Below, one piece after another: positions 27,027 through 35,363 of a stretch of DNA of 35,363 nt. The notes beneath the pieces were generated by a model. That model saw only the letters and a list, made by a program, of their open reading frames with translations, was not told the origin of the DNA and did not search any database. Position numbers and translations under genes: made by a program. This DNA comes from Thiotrichales bacterium (GTDB taxonomy: Bacteria > Pseudomonadota > Gammaproteobacteria > Beggiatoales > Beggiatoaceae), in NCBI GenBank assembly GCA_016744475.1, contig JADGEH010000045.1, positions 1 to 35,363 on the forward strand. The letters are read 5' to 3'. The number at the start of each line of letters is the position of its first letter. Within the stretch, counting starts at the first letter, position 1.

Positions 27027-30000
27027 ATGAAACTATTATCCTATCTTTCACATTCCTTCATATTCTTTGTTTGCATCTTATTCTTCCCCCATCACATCTA
27101 TGCGGCTCCACCGGTTGCAGGTTTTGGTCATACCCTATTATTTGACGGAAATACCTATGCGCGTAGCTCTTTAGTCACCACTGCCGCGAATAACATCACC
27201 TTAGAAGCCTGGGTTAACAATACGCAACGCACAGGCAGCCAACAAATCATTTTCAGCAATGGCGCAGCAGGTTTCAATGGCTATGCTTTAGTCGTAGAAG
27301 GCAGCAACAATACGCTGAGTATTCAATGTGATGGCGTAAGCTCAGCCACTTCCAACTATGAATTACCTCTCAACGAATGGCATCACCTTGCCATCACCCG
27401 TGCTGGAGGCTTTTGGGCTTTATATGTTGATGGACAAGCCCAAGCTTTAAGCGGTAATCCTTCTCCCTTCTCCCCTTCTCAAACCACATCTTTAGCTTCA
27501 GACAGCCACGCAGACAACAGATTTCACGGACAGTTAGACGAAGTGAGAATATGGACTGTTGCACATACTGTTGCAGAGGTTCAAGCCCATATGTACACCG
27601 TGTTTGCTGGCAACGAAGCAGGTTTACAGGCTTATTGGGATTTTGAAGATGCCAGCGGCACGGTGCTCACGGATAAAACCACTCAGTTTAATGCAGAGCT
27701 ATTCAATAGCAATGATAACAACTGGATGAATACACAGATTTTTTCAGTGCGCATGGATGAAACCCTAGAAGGGGTGTTGCAAGGTGGCGATGCAGAACGC
27801 GATGCAATACGCTTTAGTGTGCAAAACAATGATGAATCTGCGATCCAAATCATTGATTTAAATACAGGTCAGTTTCGCTACACACCACACACTTCAGGTA
27901 TCCGCAGTTTTTCTTATTTTGTCAGCGATGATAGCGGCAGTTCTGCTGTTACTACTGTTGCAGTTAATGTCACAACACTCAAAGCCGATGGCGGGGTTCA
28001 GGATGTCGCTGAAGGCGACAGCAGTTCTGGGTTGAACAGTTTACGCGAGGTCATCGCTCATGCGCGTGATGGCGATACGATTACTTTTCGCCAGCCCACC
28101 TTAACCCTCAATCGTCCTATTTTCATTGATAAAAACCTGCATTTTGCGGGCACTGGACAACACATTGAGGGTGGTCATAGCACGCGCCTATTTGAGATCA
28201 GTGGTGCTACAGTCAGTTTTGAGCAGTTGTATTTTGAAAAGGCGCAAGCCGATAAGGGTGCCGCTATGCTGCTGAGTAACGGCGCACAAGTCACGATCAA
28301 CAACAGCGTTTTTAAGGATAACCAAGCCACAGATGTCGGTGGTGCAATAGCGACCGATGGCTCCGGTGTTAGCTTAAACATTCATCAAAGCAGTTTTCTC
28401 AACAACCAAGCCCTGTCAGGCAGCGCTATTAGTTTAGCCGCAGGCGATACGGGCACCTGGACGCATAACACGCTGTCGAGCAATATCAATAGCAGCACCG
28501 GAGCCAGCGTTATCGCTACTGGAAATGTCTCTTTATTTAACAACATCATCGCCAACAGCCAAGGCGCAGACTGCATCGGTTCGCCTGTTAGCTCGCACAA
28601 TTTAATTGAAGATGGCAGTTGCGCAACAGGCGCTGAGAACTTAGTCACAGGTGATCCGCTGTTAAGTGCTTTTCAATCTTACGGCGGTGTCATGCAAAGC
28701 TTCGCGCTATTGCCCGCCTCTCCGGCATTAAATGCAGCGGGTGCCGCGCATTGCCCAAGCACTGATTTATACGGCACATCTCGCCCACAAAATAAGGCTT
28801 GCGATCTAGGCACTCATGAAAAATTCCCTCCCGCCTTTACCAGCACGGTGCTATCAATAGCCACTTCTCAGGTGCCTTATCTTTACTTAGTCACATTCCA
28901 AGATAACGAAAGCCTTGATGCCGCCAGCCCGCAGATCAGCGCGACCACTTTACCCACCTGGCTGCAATTTCTTGATAATGGAGATAACACCGCAAGCTTA
29001 AGCGGCACGCCCACAGCGGCAGATGTTGGAATACATCCGGTGCTACTGACTTTGAACTCTGGCAGCGAAGACATTGAGCACAGTTTCAACATAGCCGTCT
29101 CCGGTTGTACCCCCAATCCTGTTGTCACTAATAATGCCGACAGCGGCACAGGTTCTTTACGCGAAGCACTGGCGATAGCCTGTGAAGGTAGCACGGTCAG
29201 CTTTGATGCGGATGAGCACATTGTCCTCAGTTCTGACAGCTTGCGTATCACTCAAGCCTTAAACATTGATGGCGGCGCACAACGCATTACCTTAGATGCC
29301 AATGGACAACACCGGGTTTTTTGGATACATCACACCAGCCCCCAGGTGTCGCTAAAAAACCTCACTTTAATCAATGGTATCAATCAGGATGATGTTGGTG
29401 GTGGCGGCATTTACGCCGACAATGCACAACTGCATATGGAAAACCTCGTACTCAAAGATCACACTGCCTATGGCGCATTCGCAGGCGGCGCTATTTATCT
29501 CGCGCAAGGGCACCTAGAGGTGTGGAATAGCCAATTCATAGGCAATCTCAGCACATCGCTCTCTCGCACCTGCCACACTGAAACGCCTACTTGTGTCGCC
29601 AATGCCAGCCCAAACACAGCCGTAGCAGGTGGCCTTTACATCGCCCCCAATGCCAGCACCAGCTTGCTGAATAACACCTTTGTCAGCAATGTAGCCGCAC
29701 AGGGTCAAAGCCTATATAACGCAGGCACGGTGCAGCCCTTTGCTAACAACGCCTTTCCTAGTTCAGTGGCTTCCTCTGCATCAAGCGCGATGTGCATAAA
29801 TACTGGACAGATGTTGCAAGCCTCTCACAACTTGATCAGCGATGGCAGTTGCAACGCCGCTTTAACAGCGACCGTTCAGCTAGCGCCCTTAGAAGACAAT
29901 GGCGGCGTGGTCTACACCACGGATTTTCTCAAAGCCGATGCCGCCTTAATCAATGCCGGAGATAACAGTGTTTGTCTAGCCACCGACGCACGCGGTATTC

Positions 30001-33000
30001 CGCGCCCACAAGGCAAAGCTTGCGATATTGGTGCTTATGAAAAACGCACACCCACATTTAGTAGCCAAGCCCCCACGCAAGCGCAAGAAGACGCGCTGTA
30101 CACCTACGCCATTCAATTTGTCGATCACGAAACCAGCGACGGACTCATTCCTCAAATCAGTGTGTTAAACAAACCCGATTGGTTAGCCCTTACGCACATT
30201 CAATCCAACAGCGCGGTGCTGACAGGCACGCCTAATAACAGCCATGTTGCGAGTCAGCAACTCGTGAGCTTAAGCCTCAACGCAGGCATTGATGATGTGG
30301 AACAACACTTTAGTATCCAAGTTAGCAACACCAATGACGCACCGATATTGCAAACCAGCACGCCCGCTTTACTGCTCAATATTGATGAAGATGAAGTCAA
30401 TCACCTCGGTACTTTAGTGTCCGAGATTATTGCTTCCGTCAGCTTATCGGTAGATTTGATCACGGATGATGACAGCGTGAGCATCGGTGCTACAGAAGGC
30501 TTAGCCATCACTCAAGTGGATAACAGCACAGGCGATTGGCAATTTAGTGTGGATAATGGCGGCACCTGGCAAACGCTCGCAGACGTGAGTACGCAACAAG
30601 CCCGCTTGTTAGCAGCAGACACCCAAAGCCGCATCCGCTATGTGCCGGGACAAGATTTTAATGGCAACACGCAATGCCAATTTCGCGCTTGGGATACCAC
30701 TCAGGGTGACAATGGCAGCCTCATGGATGTCAGCCTTCAAGGCGGCACCCGCGCTGTGAGTACCGACACCAACGCCGCACAAATTACCGTTTTGCCCGTC
30801 AATGACGCGCCCACCTTTCAGCACGGCAACGATCAATTACATCCCGTAGACAGCATCGGCGACCAAAGCCTTGTGGGATGGGCGCATAGCTATGATGTCG
30901 GGCCCGATAATGAAGACGGGCTACAGCAAATCAGCCATTTTGTGCTCAGCGTGGACGACCCCGACAACATTCTCAACGATGCCGTACCTGTGCGCTTAGA
31001 AGCCAATGGCGACTTGCATTATCAACTCAATTCAGGCGAGGGGATTGCGCAGATACAGATACAAGCGGTCGATAGCGGCGGCACGCCCAACAACGGAGCT
31101 GATACTTCACCCCTTGCCACCTTGCTCATTCAAAAAACCGCCTTGCAACTCAGTCTTAACCGCGCAGAACAGATTGAAGATCAAGGTGTTGCCGCCGTCA
31201 CAGCAACGCTGACCCGCACTGGAAGTACAGCGCTGCCCCTCACCGTTGAACTCAACAGCAACGACACCAGCGAAGCCACGCTACCCGCCACACTCACCAT
31301 TCCCGCAGGCCAGACTTCCGCTGATTTTGCCATTGATATGATCGATGATAATCAACTGGAAACGACACAAACCGTGACATTTACGGCAGCTCATCCGCAA
31401 TACACCGATGCCAGTGCCACCTTAAAAGTGCTCGACAGCGAGCGCACATTGACCGTCCATGTCGTCGGCGAAGGCCAAGTCCAACACGATAGCGTCGTCT
31501 CGCTCGGCGAATCACACCGTGTGCTCCCCACCCCCGACAGCTACGGCTGGGCTTTTGATCACTGGACAGGCGATTGCGATGCCACAGGCCAAGTCATCAT
31601 CGACCAGGATGAAATCTGCACCGCCCATTTTCTCCAACGCCAATTCGCCCTTACCGCTCAAGTCCTAGCCGGAGAAGGCCGTCTACAAGGCACAGGCACC
31701 TTTTTATCCAATCAACATCTCAGCCTTCACGCTGAACCCGCCCCCGGTTGGACGGTCGAAGCCTGGAGCGGCGATTGTGATGGTCTCGGACAAGTTTATT
31801 TAGACACCGACAAACGATGCAGCGTGAGTTTCGCCCCCGTCTTGAAATACTACGATTTGCAACTTGATGTCGTCGGTTTTGGTCGTGTGACCGGCGCAGG
31901 CACTTACACCGCCATGAGTCAGGTGCAAGCGCAAGCGCAAGCCGAGCCTGCTCTAGGCCAAGCCTTTGCGGGTTGGCAAGGCGATTGTGATGCACAAGGA
32001 TTCGTAGTCATGAACGCGCCCAAAAGCTGCACCGCCTATTTTATCACCGCCAATCATTTACTCACTGCCACCACGCAAGGACAGGGCAGCATCAGCGGTA
32101 CGGGCGGCTATCTACATAATGTCACCGTACAACTCACCGCTACACCCGCACCAGGCTGGCAATTAGTCGGCTGGCAAGGTGCTTGTGATGGCAACGGTCA
32201 AGTGCTCATGGATCGCAACCAACATTGCATCGCCATCTTCATCTTCAGTCAAGGTTACTATCTCTTAAACACCGACAGCCAAGGCCAAGGACAGGTACAA
32301 GGCGCAGGCGCTTACGCCTTTGGTAGCACCGCACAACTGCTCGCCACCCCAGAAGAAGGAGAACAATTCATCCGCTGGAGCGGCGATTGTGACAGCAACG
32401 GGCAAGTCATCATGAATGCTGACAAAACCTGCTACGCACAGTTCACAAACACCCAAGCCGACACCCAGTTCAACCTCAATGTCAGCGTTTCAGGCGCAGG
32501 CCAAGTGACAGGCAGCGGCACCTACCCCGCCTTAAGCAGCGTATTATTAAGCACCGAACCCGCTGCGGGCTGGGTGTTTGCAGGCTGGCAAGGTGATTGT
32601 CATGGCGACGCACAACAGCGCGTACTCCCCGTTTGGTTAGACGCGCAGAAAGACTGCCAAGCCCTTTTCACCCAAGATGCTTATCGCTTAAACGCCTCAA
32701 GCAGCGAAGGCGGACACGTCGATGGCGCAGGCGAATTCCGCCACGGCAGCCGCCTATTGCTTCATGCCGTGACCCACCCAGGCTTTCAGTTTGCAGGCTG
32801 GGGCGGCGATTGCGATGCCAACGGACAAGTGCAGCTATCCGCCGACAAAACCTGCACCGCCAGCTTTATTCCATCCCCCACTATCGCCAATCCTCTCGCG
32901 CAGGTCACTCCCGCACTGATCGCCAGTCTGCAACCCAGCGATATAGCCGCCGTGACACCCAGCCTCATGGCGTGGCTGAATGCCGAGCAAGTGAGCGCCA

Positions 33001-33695
33001 TCAGCCCTACTGTATTCAGCGCTTTTAACGCCGCACAACTGGCTAATCTCAGCCCAGAAGTGCTCGCACAATTCAGCATCGCAGCACTGCAAGCCCTGCC
33101 GCCTGCCACGCTCAGCGATTGGCGCGTCGCACAACTGCAAGCCCTGCCCGACACAGTGATCAACGCCTTCACACGAGAACAATTAGCCGCTCTCAATCCT
33201 CTGCAAATGCAGCAAATGCCCTCAACTGAACTCAGCCGTTGGTTGACCTGCCTAGCCCCTCAACACATCGCACCACGAGATGTCGTACCGTTCCTGCCCA
33301 CAGGCTGGTCAATCGACTTAGCCTCCGGCGATCTCCAAGTACCTAACAACACGCCCATCCGCTACCGTTCTTTAAGCAACACGACTGCACCCGATTTAAG
33401 TTTAAGTTTTGCACTCGGCGGGCAAGGGCGCGACGGCAGTGTGCTCAGTCAGTTACAACAAGTGGTCGATGCCTTAGTCCCAGGATTTGTACTCGCACAA
33501 GCAGAGGATGGCTGGCTAGAAGTGACGCAAGCGCTGGATAATAATGAATCAGTGATTCTATTGCGCCTATGGCCCGACACCACAGCGCTATGGACAGGCC
33601 GAGAGGGTTCATTAGACGTACAATCCAGCCCCGGCAGTGTTTCACTCAACACCCGCAACGGCATGTTGTTTCAGTTCTTGCCTGAAGGGGGTTAA
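27027..33695 (+). CDS. giant secreted multidomain surface protein with InlB-like and octapeptide repeats
   Basis: A 2222-aa protein. Residues 1-27 are a signal peptide (hydrophobic FIFFVCILFF, cleavage after IYA). Then, by recognisable motifs: LamG-like lectin domain (about 32-232, EAWVNN, LNEWHHLAITR, GQLDEVRIWTVAH); a cadherin-like segment (to 320); a parallel beta-helix with the SLREVIAHARDGDTITF start (about 321-600); a putative Ig domain (about 604-693); a second beta-helix opening with GTGSLREALAIACEG (about 695-1010); a second Ig-like domain; NDAP-type cadherin repeats (about 1105-1370); a Calx-beta domain (about 1373-1470); seven InlB/Flg_new-like repeats of about 67 aa, each with GxGxVxGxGxY, WxGDCD and CxAxF (about 1473-1957); fourteen 8-aa helical repeats (1960-2071); and a C-terminal domain of about 150 aa I do not recognise. 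There is no LPxTG, PEP-CTERM or obvious beta-barrel, so how it is held on the surface is unknown. Probably an adhesin or matrix protein. Its base composition is visibly more G+C rich than the nuo genes. Confidence 0.9.
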   Translation: MKLLSYLSHSFIFFVCILFFPHHIYAAPPVAGFGHTLLFDGNTYARSSLVTTAANNITLEAWVNNTQRTGSQQIIFSNGAAGFNGYALVVEGSNNTLSIQCDGVSSATSNYELPLNEWHHLAITRAGGFWALYVDGQAQALSGNPSPFSPSQTTSLASDSHADNRFHGQLDEVRIWTVAHTVAEVQAHMYTVFAGNEAGLQAYWDFEDASGTVLTDKTTQFNAELFNSNDNNWMNTQIFSVRMDETLEGVLQGGDAERDAIRFSVQNNDESAIQIIDLNTGQFRYTPHTSGIRSFSYFVSDDSGSSAVTTVAVNVTTLKADGGVQDVAEGDSSSGLNSLREVIAHARDGDTITFRQPTLTLNRPIFIDKNLHFAGTGQHIEGGHSTRLFEISGATVSFEQLYFEKAQADKGAAMLLSNGAQVTINNSVFKDNQATDVGGAIATDGSGVSLNIHQSSFLNNQALSGSAISLAAGDTGTWTHNTLSSNINSSTGASVIATGNVSLFNNIIANSQGADCIGSPVSSHNLIEDGSCATGAENLVTGDPLLSAFQSYGGVMQSFALLPASPALNAAGAAHCPSTDLYGTSRPQNKACDLGTHEKFPPAFTSTVLSIATSQVPYLYLVTFQDNESLDAASPQISATTLPTWLQFLDNGDNTASLSGTPTAADVGIHPVLLTLNSGSEDIEHSFNIAVSGCTPNPVVTNNADSGTGSLREALAIACEGSTVSFDADEHIVLSSDSLRITQALNIDGGAQRITLDANGQHRVFWIHHTSPQVSLKNLTLINGINQDDVGGGGIYADNAQLHMENLVLKDHTAYGAFAGGAIYLAQGHLEVWNSQFIGNLSTSLSRTCHTETPTCVANASPNTAVAGGLYIAPNASTSLLNNTFVSNVAAQGQSLYNAGTVQPFANNAFPSSVASSASSAMCINTGQMLQASHNLISDGSCNAALTATVQLAPLEDNGGVVYTTDFLKADAALINAGDNSVCLATDARGIPRPQGKACDIGAYEKRTPTFSSQAPTQAQEDALYTYAIQFVDHETSDGLIPQISVLNKPDWLALTHIQSNSAVLTGTPNNSHVASQQLVSLSLNAGIDDVEQHFSIQVSNTNDAPILQTSTPALLLNIDEDEVNHLGTLVSEIIASVSLSVDLITDDDSVSIGATEGLAITQVDNSTGDWQFSVDNGGTWQTLADVSTQQARLLAADTQSRIRYVPGQDFNGNTQCQFRAWDTTQGDNGSLMDVSLQGGTRAVSTDTNAAQITVLPVNDAPTFQHGNDQLHPVDSIGDQSLVGWAHSYDVGPDNEDGLQQISHFVLSVDDPDNILNDAVPVRLEANGDLHYQLNSGEGIAQIQIQAVDSGGTPNNGADTSPLATLLIQKTALQLSLNRAEQIEDQGVAAVTATLTRTGSTALPLTVELNSNDTSEATLPATLTIPAGQTSADFAIDMIDDNQLETTQTVTFTAAHPQYTDASATLKVLDSERTLTVHVVGEGQVQHDSVVSLGESHRVLPTPDSYGWAFDHWTGDCDATGQVIIDQDEICTAHFLQRQFALTAQVLAGEGRLQGTGTFLSNQHLSLHAEPAPGWTVEAWSGDCDGLGQVYLDTDKRCSVSFAPVLKYYDLQLDVVGFGRVTGAGTYTAMSQVQAQAQAEPALGQAFAGWQGDCDAQGFVVMNAPKSCTAYFITANHLLTATTQGQGSISGTGGYLHNVTVQLTATPAPGWQLVGWQGACDGNGQVLMDRNQHCIAIFIFSQGYYLLNTDSQGQGQVQGAGAYAFGSTAQLLATPEEGEQFIRWSGDCDSNGQVIMNADKTCYAQFTNTQADTQFNLNVSVSGAGQVTGSGTYPALSSVLLSTEPAAGWVFAGWQGDCHGDAQQRVLPVWLDAQKDCQALFTQDAYRLNASSSEGGHVDGAGEFRHGSRLLLHAVTHPGFQFAGWGGDCDANGQVQLSADKTCTASFIPSPTIANPLAQVTPALIASLQPSDIAAVTPSLMAWLNAEQVSAISPTVFSAFNAAQLANLSPEVLAQFSIAALQALPPATLSDWRVAQLQALPDTVINAFTREQLAALNPLQMQQMPSTELSRWLTCLAPQHIAPRDVVPFLPTGWSIDLASGDLQVPNNTPIRYRSLSNTTAPDLSLSFALGGQGRDGSVLSQLQQVVDALVPGFVLAQAEDGWLEVTQALDNNESVILLRLWPDTTALWTGREGSLDVQSSPGSVSLNTRNGMLFQFLPEGG

Positions 33696-33701
33696 ACGTA
33701 G

Positions 33702-33730
33702 GTCGGGTTAGGCGATAGCCGTAACCCGAC
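33702..33730. repeat. palindromic repeat 1 (GTCGGGTTA type)
   Basis: TCGGGTTA (33703-33710) and TAACCCGA (33722-33729) form a stem that extends through GGC/GCC. It begins seven bases after the giant gene stop and could act as a transcript end, though no T-tract follows. From memory, GTAGGTCGGGTTA-type palindromes are dispersed in many environmental gammaproteobacteria. Confidence 0.7.
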
Positions 33731-33754
33731 AAACATCCTAAATTCTCAATCGCG

Positions 33755-33777
33755 GGTCGAGGTTTGTAACCTCGACC
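33755..33777. repeat. palindromic repeat 2 (GGTCGAGGTT)
   Basis: GGTCGAGGTT (33755-33764) and AACCTCGACC (33768-33777) form a perfect 10-bp stem with a 3-nt loop (TGT). Its sequence is unrelated to the palindromes on either side. Confidence 0.75.
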
Positions 33778-33864
33778 TGAACGTTTTGGCAAACTTGAAT
33801 GTTTTTCTGAGGCTTGGAGATAGTTGAAACATTTGGGTCATATAGAAAAATTATATCAGTTGTT

Positions 33865-33897
33865 AAGACTGCCAGTCCTTGAAGGACTGGCAGTCTT
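33865..33897. repeat. palindromic repeat 3, perfect 16-bp arms
   Basis: AAGACTGCCAGTCCTT (33865-33880) and AAGGACTGGCAGTCTT (33882-33897) are perfect inverted copies around a single G. A 33-base perfect palindrome is far beyond chance. It looks like a dispersed REP-like unit; a role is not visible. Confidence 0.8.
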
Positions 33898-33980
33898 GGG
33901 TTTGGATATATCACAAGCCTATAAATGATGTACTTTAGCTATAGTTTCAAATCTTGACCCGCGTAGCGAAACATATGGCA

Positions 33981-34184
33981 TTAAATTCTTACAAAATAAG
34001 GTAATGCCATTAACACCATGCCTGAAAGAACAAGTATCTATATATTTGAAATAAAATAAGGCATCACCATTAACCCTATTCCGCTAAAAAGCGGTATAGC
34101 CGCTTTTTGTTTTTTGCCATAAACAAAAAATCCTAAGCCGATTGAACCAAATATCAGTCCCCACATTAAACTCGATGTATCCAT
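33981..34184 (-). pseudogene. small membrane protein gene interrupted by an in-frame amber codon
   Basis: The reading frame starts at an ATG at 34184 with AAGGA six bases upstream and runs 48 codons (MDTSSLMWGLIFGSIGLGFF...) to a TAG at 34038-34040. It then continues in frame for 18 more codons (ILVLSGMVLMALPYFVRI) to TAA at 33981-33983. The two halves together are 67 codons and match, from memory, a conserved family of about 67-aa two- or three-helix membrane proteins loosely annotated as amino acid transport protein. In that family the amber position usually holds a tryptophan or other hydrophobic residue. So the gene is broken by one nonsense change, or the codon is read through. A sequencing error is also possible. 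Confidence 0.7.
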
Positions 34185-34551
34185 ATCTAATCCTTCATTT
34201 AAAACATCATGATGACCATTGCTGGTTGTTTAGAACATAATGGAAAACAGTCAAACGAATAGTTTTATTCCTCATTTCATCTCTCAAAAAGTCACATCTA
34301 AATTATCTTTAAGCGATAAATGATTCAAACATTCTGATGAAAACCTTGCTTGACAGGCAGTTTTGTAGGGTTTCCACCGCGTGTTTTTTGCGGTGCGAAC
34401 GTGGGAAGGATAACGTGTAGCAGGGTATTGCGTGCACACCAAAAGACGGGGGAGTTCGCGTAGGTCGCATAAGCGGTAGCGCCATGCTGCATTTGGCTAT
34501 CCCAATATGGCAGGTAACGGGTTAGCGTGTCCGCTGGAATGTTTTATTAGA

Positions 34552-34929
34552 CTACTCATCTATCAAAAAAGAAAATATTATCGGTGCGCCACTAACTAAA
34601 ATAGTCATACCTATTAATATCATAATCTGATCGCCACCACTAGTTTGCCCAAAAATTATATCTCTATTGCCAATAAATGATGTATAAATATCATAGAAAA
34701 ATGCAACTAGCCAAAGAGAGCGCAGAAGAAATACTAAAAAAGCTTCTCCATAATATTCCCAGATAAATTTCGTGCCGAAAAGAAAGCCACCTATTATTAT
34801 TGCAAATATACTTGCTGCAATAACTTGTATATCCTCGTCCCCTACTATTTGTGAGGTGCCGTAAAAAGTAGTAAACCCATCCCAGAGGCCTGTTAGCCCA
34901 CATGCAATTAATAGAATGCCTTGTATCAT
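34552..34929 (-). CDS. hypothetical four-helix membrane protein
   Basis: A 125-aa hydrophobic protein with four probable membrane segments: about 3-18, 37-54, 64-80 and 100-121. Short polar loops lie between them (SQIVGDEDIQ, GNRDIIFGQTSGGDQ). I recognise no family. The ATG at 34929 has GAGA upstream and lies 15 bases after the stop of the 77-aa gene on the same strand, so the two probably form a small operon. Its function is unknown. Confidence 0.65.
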   Translation of the reverse strand: MIQGILLIACGLTGLWDGFTTFYGTSQIVGDEDIQVIAASIFAIIIGGFLFGTKFIWEYYGEAFLVFLLRSLWLVAFFYDIYTSFIGNRDIIFGQTSGGDQIMILIGMTILVSGAPIIFSFLIDE

Positions 34930-34944
34930 TATTAGTTCTCTTGC

Positions 34945-35178
34945 TTATTGCTTAAAAAACAGTACATAAACTATTCCGCAGACGATCCCCATTAGCATCG
35001 CAAAGCCAGTTACGTATTCAGCGATTCTGCTTTTCTTTTTTATGCCTTCTTTTCTTATTTCTTGTAGTCCGTATTTTAATGCGGTACTCAATATTTGTTG
35101 CTCACTTACAGAATGCTCTTTTGCTAATGCAGAAATGAGTGTTTTTGAATGATTATTTACTGTTAGTTCATTAGTCAT
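34945..35178 (-). CDS. small tail-anchored protein with possible DNA-binding-like N-terminus
   Basis: A 77-aa protein. Residues about 11-45 (KTLISALAKEHSVSEQQILS) are a helix-turn-helix or ribbon-helix-helix-like amphipathic region, without a firm family match. A basic patch (KEGIKKKSR) is followed by one membrane helix at about 54-75 and a short KQ tail, so the N-terminus is likely cytoplasmic. AAGGA lies eight bases before the ATG. It is upstream of the four-helix gene and divergent from the partial gene at 35284. A regulator or toxin-antitoxin role can be imagined but is not shown. Confidence 0.6.
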   Translation of the reverse strand: MTNELTVNNHSKTLISALAKEHSVSEQQILSTALKYGLQEIRKEGIKKKSRIAEYVTGFAMLMGIVCGIVYVLFFKQ

Positions 35179-35213
35179 AAAACGTCCTTAAATTAACCGT
35201 TTAACATATAGCT

Positions 35214-35236
35214 ATATTACATAATATGTGTAATAT
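35214..35236. promoter_or_regulatory. dyad between divergent genes, possible operator
   Basis: ATATTACA (35214-35221) and TGTAATAT (35229-35236) are perfect inverted copies separated by seven bases. The dyad lies 35 bases upstream of the 77-aa gene start and about 50 before the plus-strand gene. The region is AT rich, which raises the chance of a coincidence, but the position suits an operator. Confidence 0.4.
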
Positions 35237-35283
35237 AATTATTTGACTTAATATTAATAAAATTCATGAGGTAAATTAAAGAT

Positions 35284-35363
35284 ATGACAGCGCAAGATGA
35301 TTTATTATTTCTCATAAATACAGGAAAGCCATTAGAAATAAAACGAGCTATGGCTGTTCGCAT
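35284..35363 (+). CDS. partial gene at window edge, probable IS630-like transposase N-terminus
   Basis: The ATG at 35284 opens a frame that runs off the window after 26 codons (MTAQDDLLFLINTGKPLEIK then RAMAVR). The segment PLEIKRAMAVR resembles the start of helix-turn-helix domains of IS630-type transposases, where ERALAVKM is common. GAGG lies about 11 bases upstream. Only a short piece is visible, so the family is a suggestion from memory. Confidence 0.45.
   Translation, partial: MTAQDDLLFLINTGKPLEIKRAMAVR

Larger units (their letters stand above)
33696..34551. other. 856-base stretch holding palindromes and one broken small gene
   Basis: Apart from the disrupted small membrane gene at 33981-34184, this stretch has no intact coding region I can support. 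The first 200 bases hold three unrelated palindromes. The part from about 34360 to 34550 looks like decayed repeat DNA: it has a CACCGC/GCGGTG hairpin at 34375-34395 and a GTAGGTCGCATAAGCGGTAG segment near 34459 that resembles short dispersed repeats. Confidence 0.6.

Noticed and set aside
31720..33196. Several long antisense frames within the giant gene
   Set aside because: They mirror the repeats of the real frame, are low-complexity in composition, and have no ribosome binding sites.
34459..34550. Possible degraded insertion sequence
   Set aside because: Only vague repeat-like segments are visible, with no defined ends or coding remnant, so it was noted only as part of the intergenic stretch.

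Overview
The window looks like chromosomal DNA of a sulfur-oxidising gammaproteobacterium, probably Thiotrichales or Beggiatoaceae-like. The evidence is indirect: a complete 14-gene nuo operon with separate nuoC and nuoD, a cysteine-less DsrC/TusE homologue of the RspA type, a giant secreted repeat protein, and several kinds of short palindromic repeats. No rRNA, tRNA or CRISPR array was seen, and the species cannot be named from this sequence.

Layout. (1) 1-2363: a promoter, a long leader and one ORF that fuses an OmpR-type response regulator to the purine enzyme PurD, followed by a hairpin. (2) 2450-3337: a TauD/TfdA-type dioxygenase. (3) 3393-5598: a compact four-gene cluster (64-aa protein, 234-aa helical protein, orphan Cas6/Cmx6-like protein, RspA-type DsrC homologue). 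It is interrupted and capped by two inverted copies of a 160-bp MITE, each inserted exactly in a stop codon. (4) 5836-8212, minus strand: an HcaT-like MFS permease and mutY. (5) 8300-23814, minus strand: nuoA to nuoN behind a consensus-like sigma70 promoter (TTGACA-17-TACACT) and ending in an AT-rich terminator. A secreted MORN-repeat protein is embedded between nuoI and nuoJ. (6) 23852-26786, plus strand: a TIGR04282/DUF2064 glycosyltransferase-like protein and priA, whose stop codon is supplied by a third MITE. (7) 27027-33695: a 2222-aa exported multidomain protein with LamG, beta-helix, Ig-like, Calx-beta and InlB-like repeats and a 14-unit octapeptide repeat. (8) 33696-35363: a repeat-rich accessory tail with three palindromes, a small conserved membrane protein gene broken by an amber codon, a pair of small membrane protein genes, a dyad, and the start of a probable IS630-type transposase running off the window.

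How it fits together. The nuo operon encodes proton-pumping NADH:quinone oxidoreductase and would be co-transcribed from one promoter about 80 bp upstream of nuoA. The rspA cluster may be a small regulatory or RNA-linked module associated with sulfur metabolism; this is inference. The most unusual items are the response regulator-PurD fusion, the rspA/cas6-like cluster, and the MITE family whose three copies all lie in stop codons.
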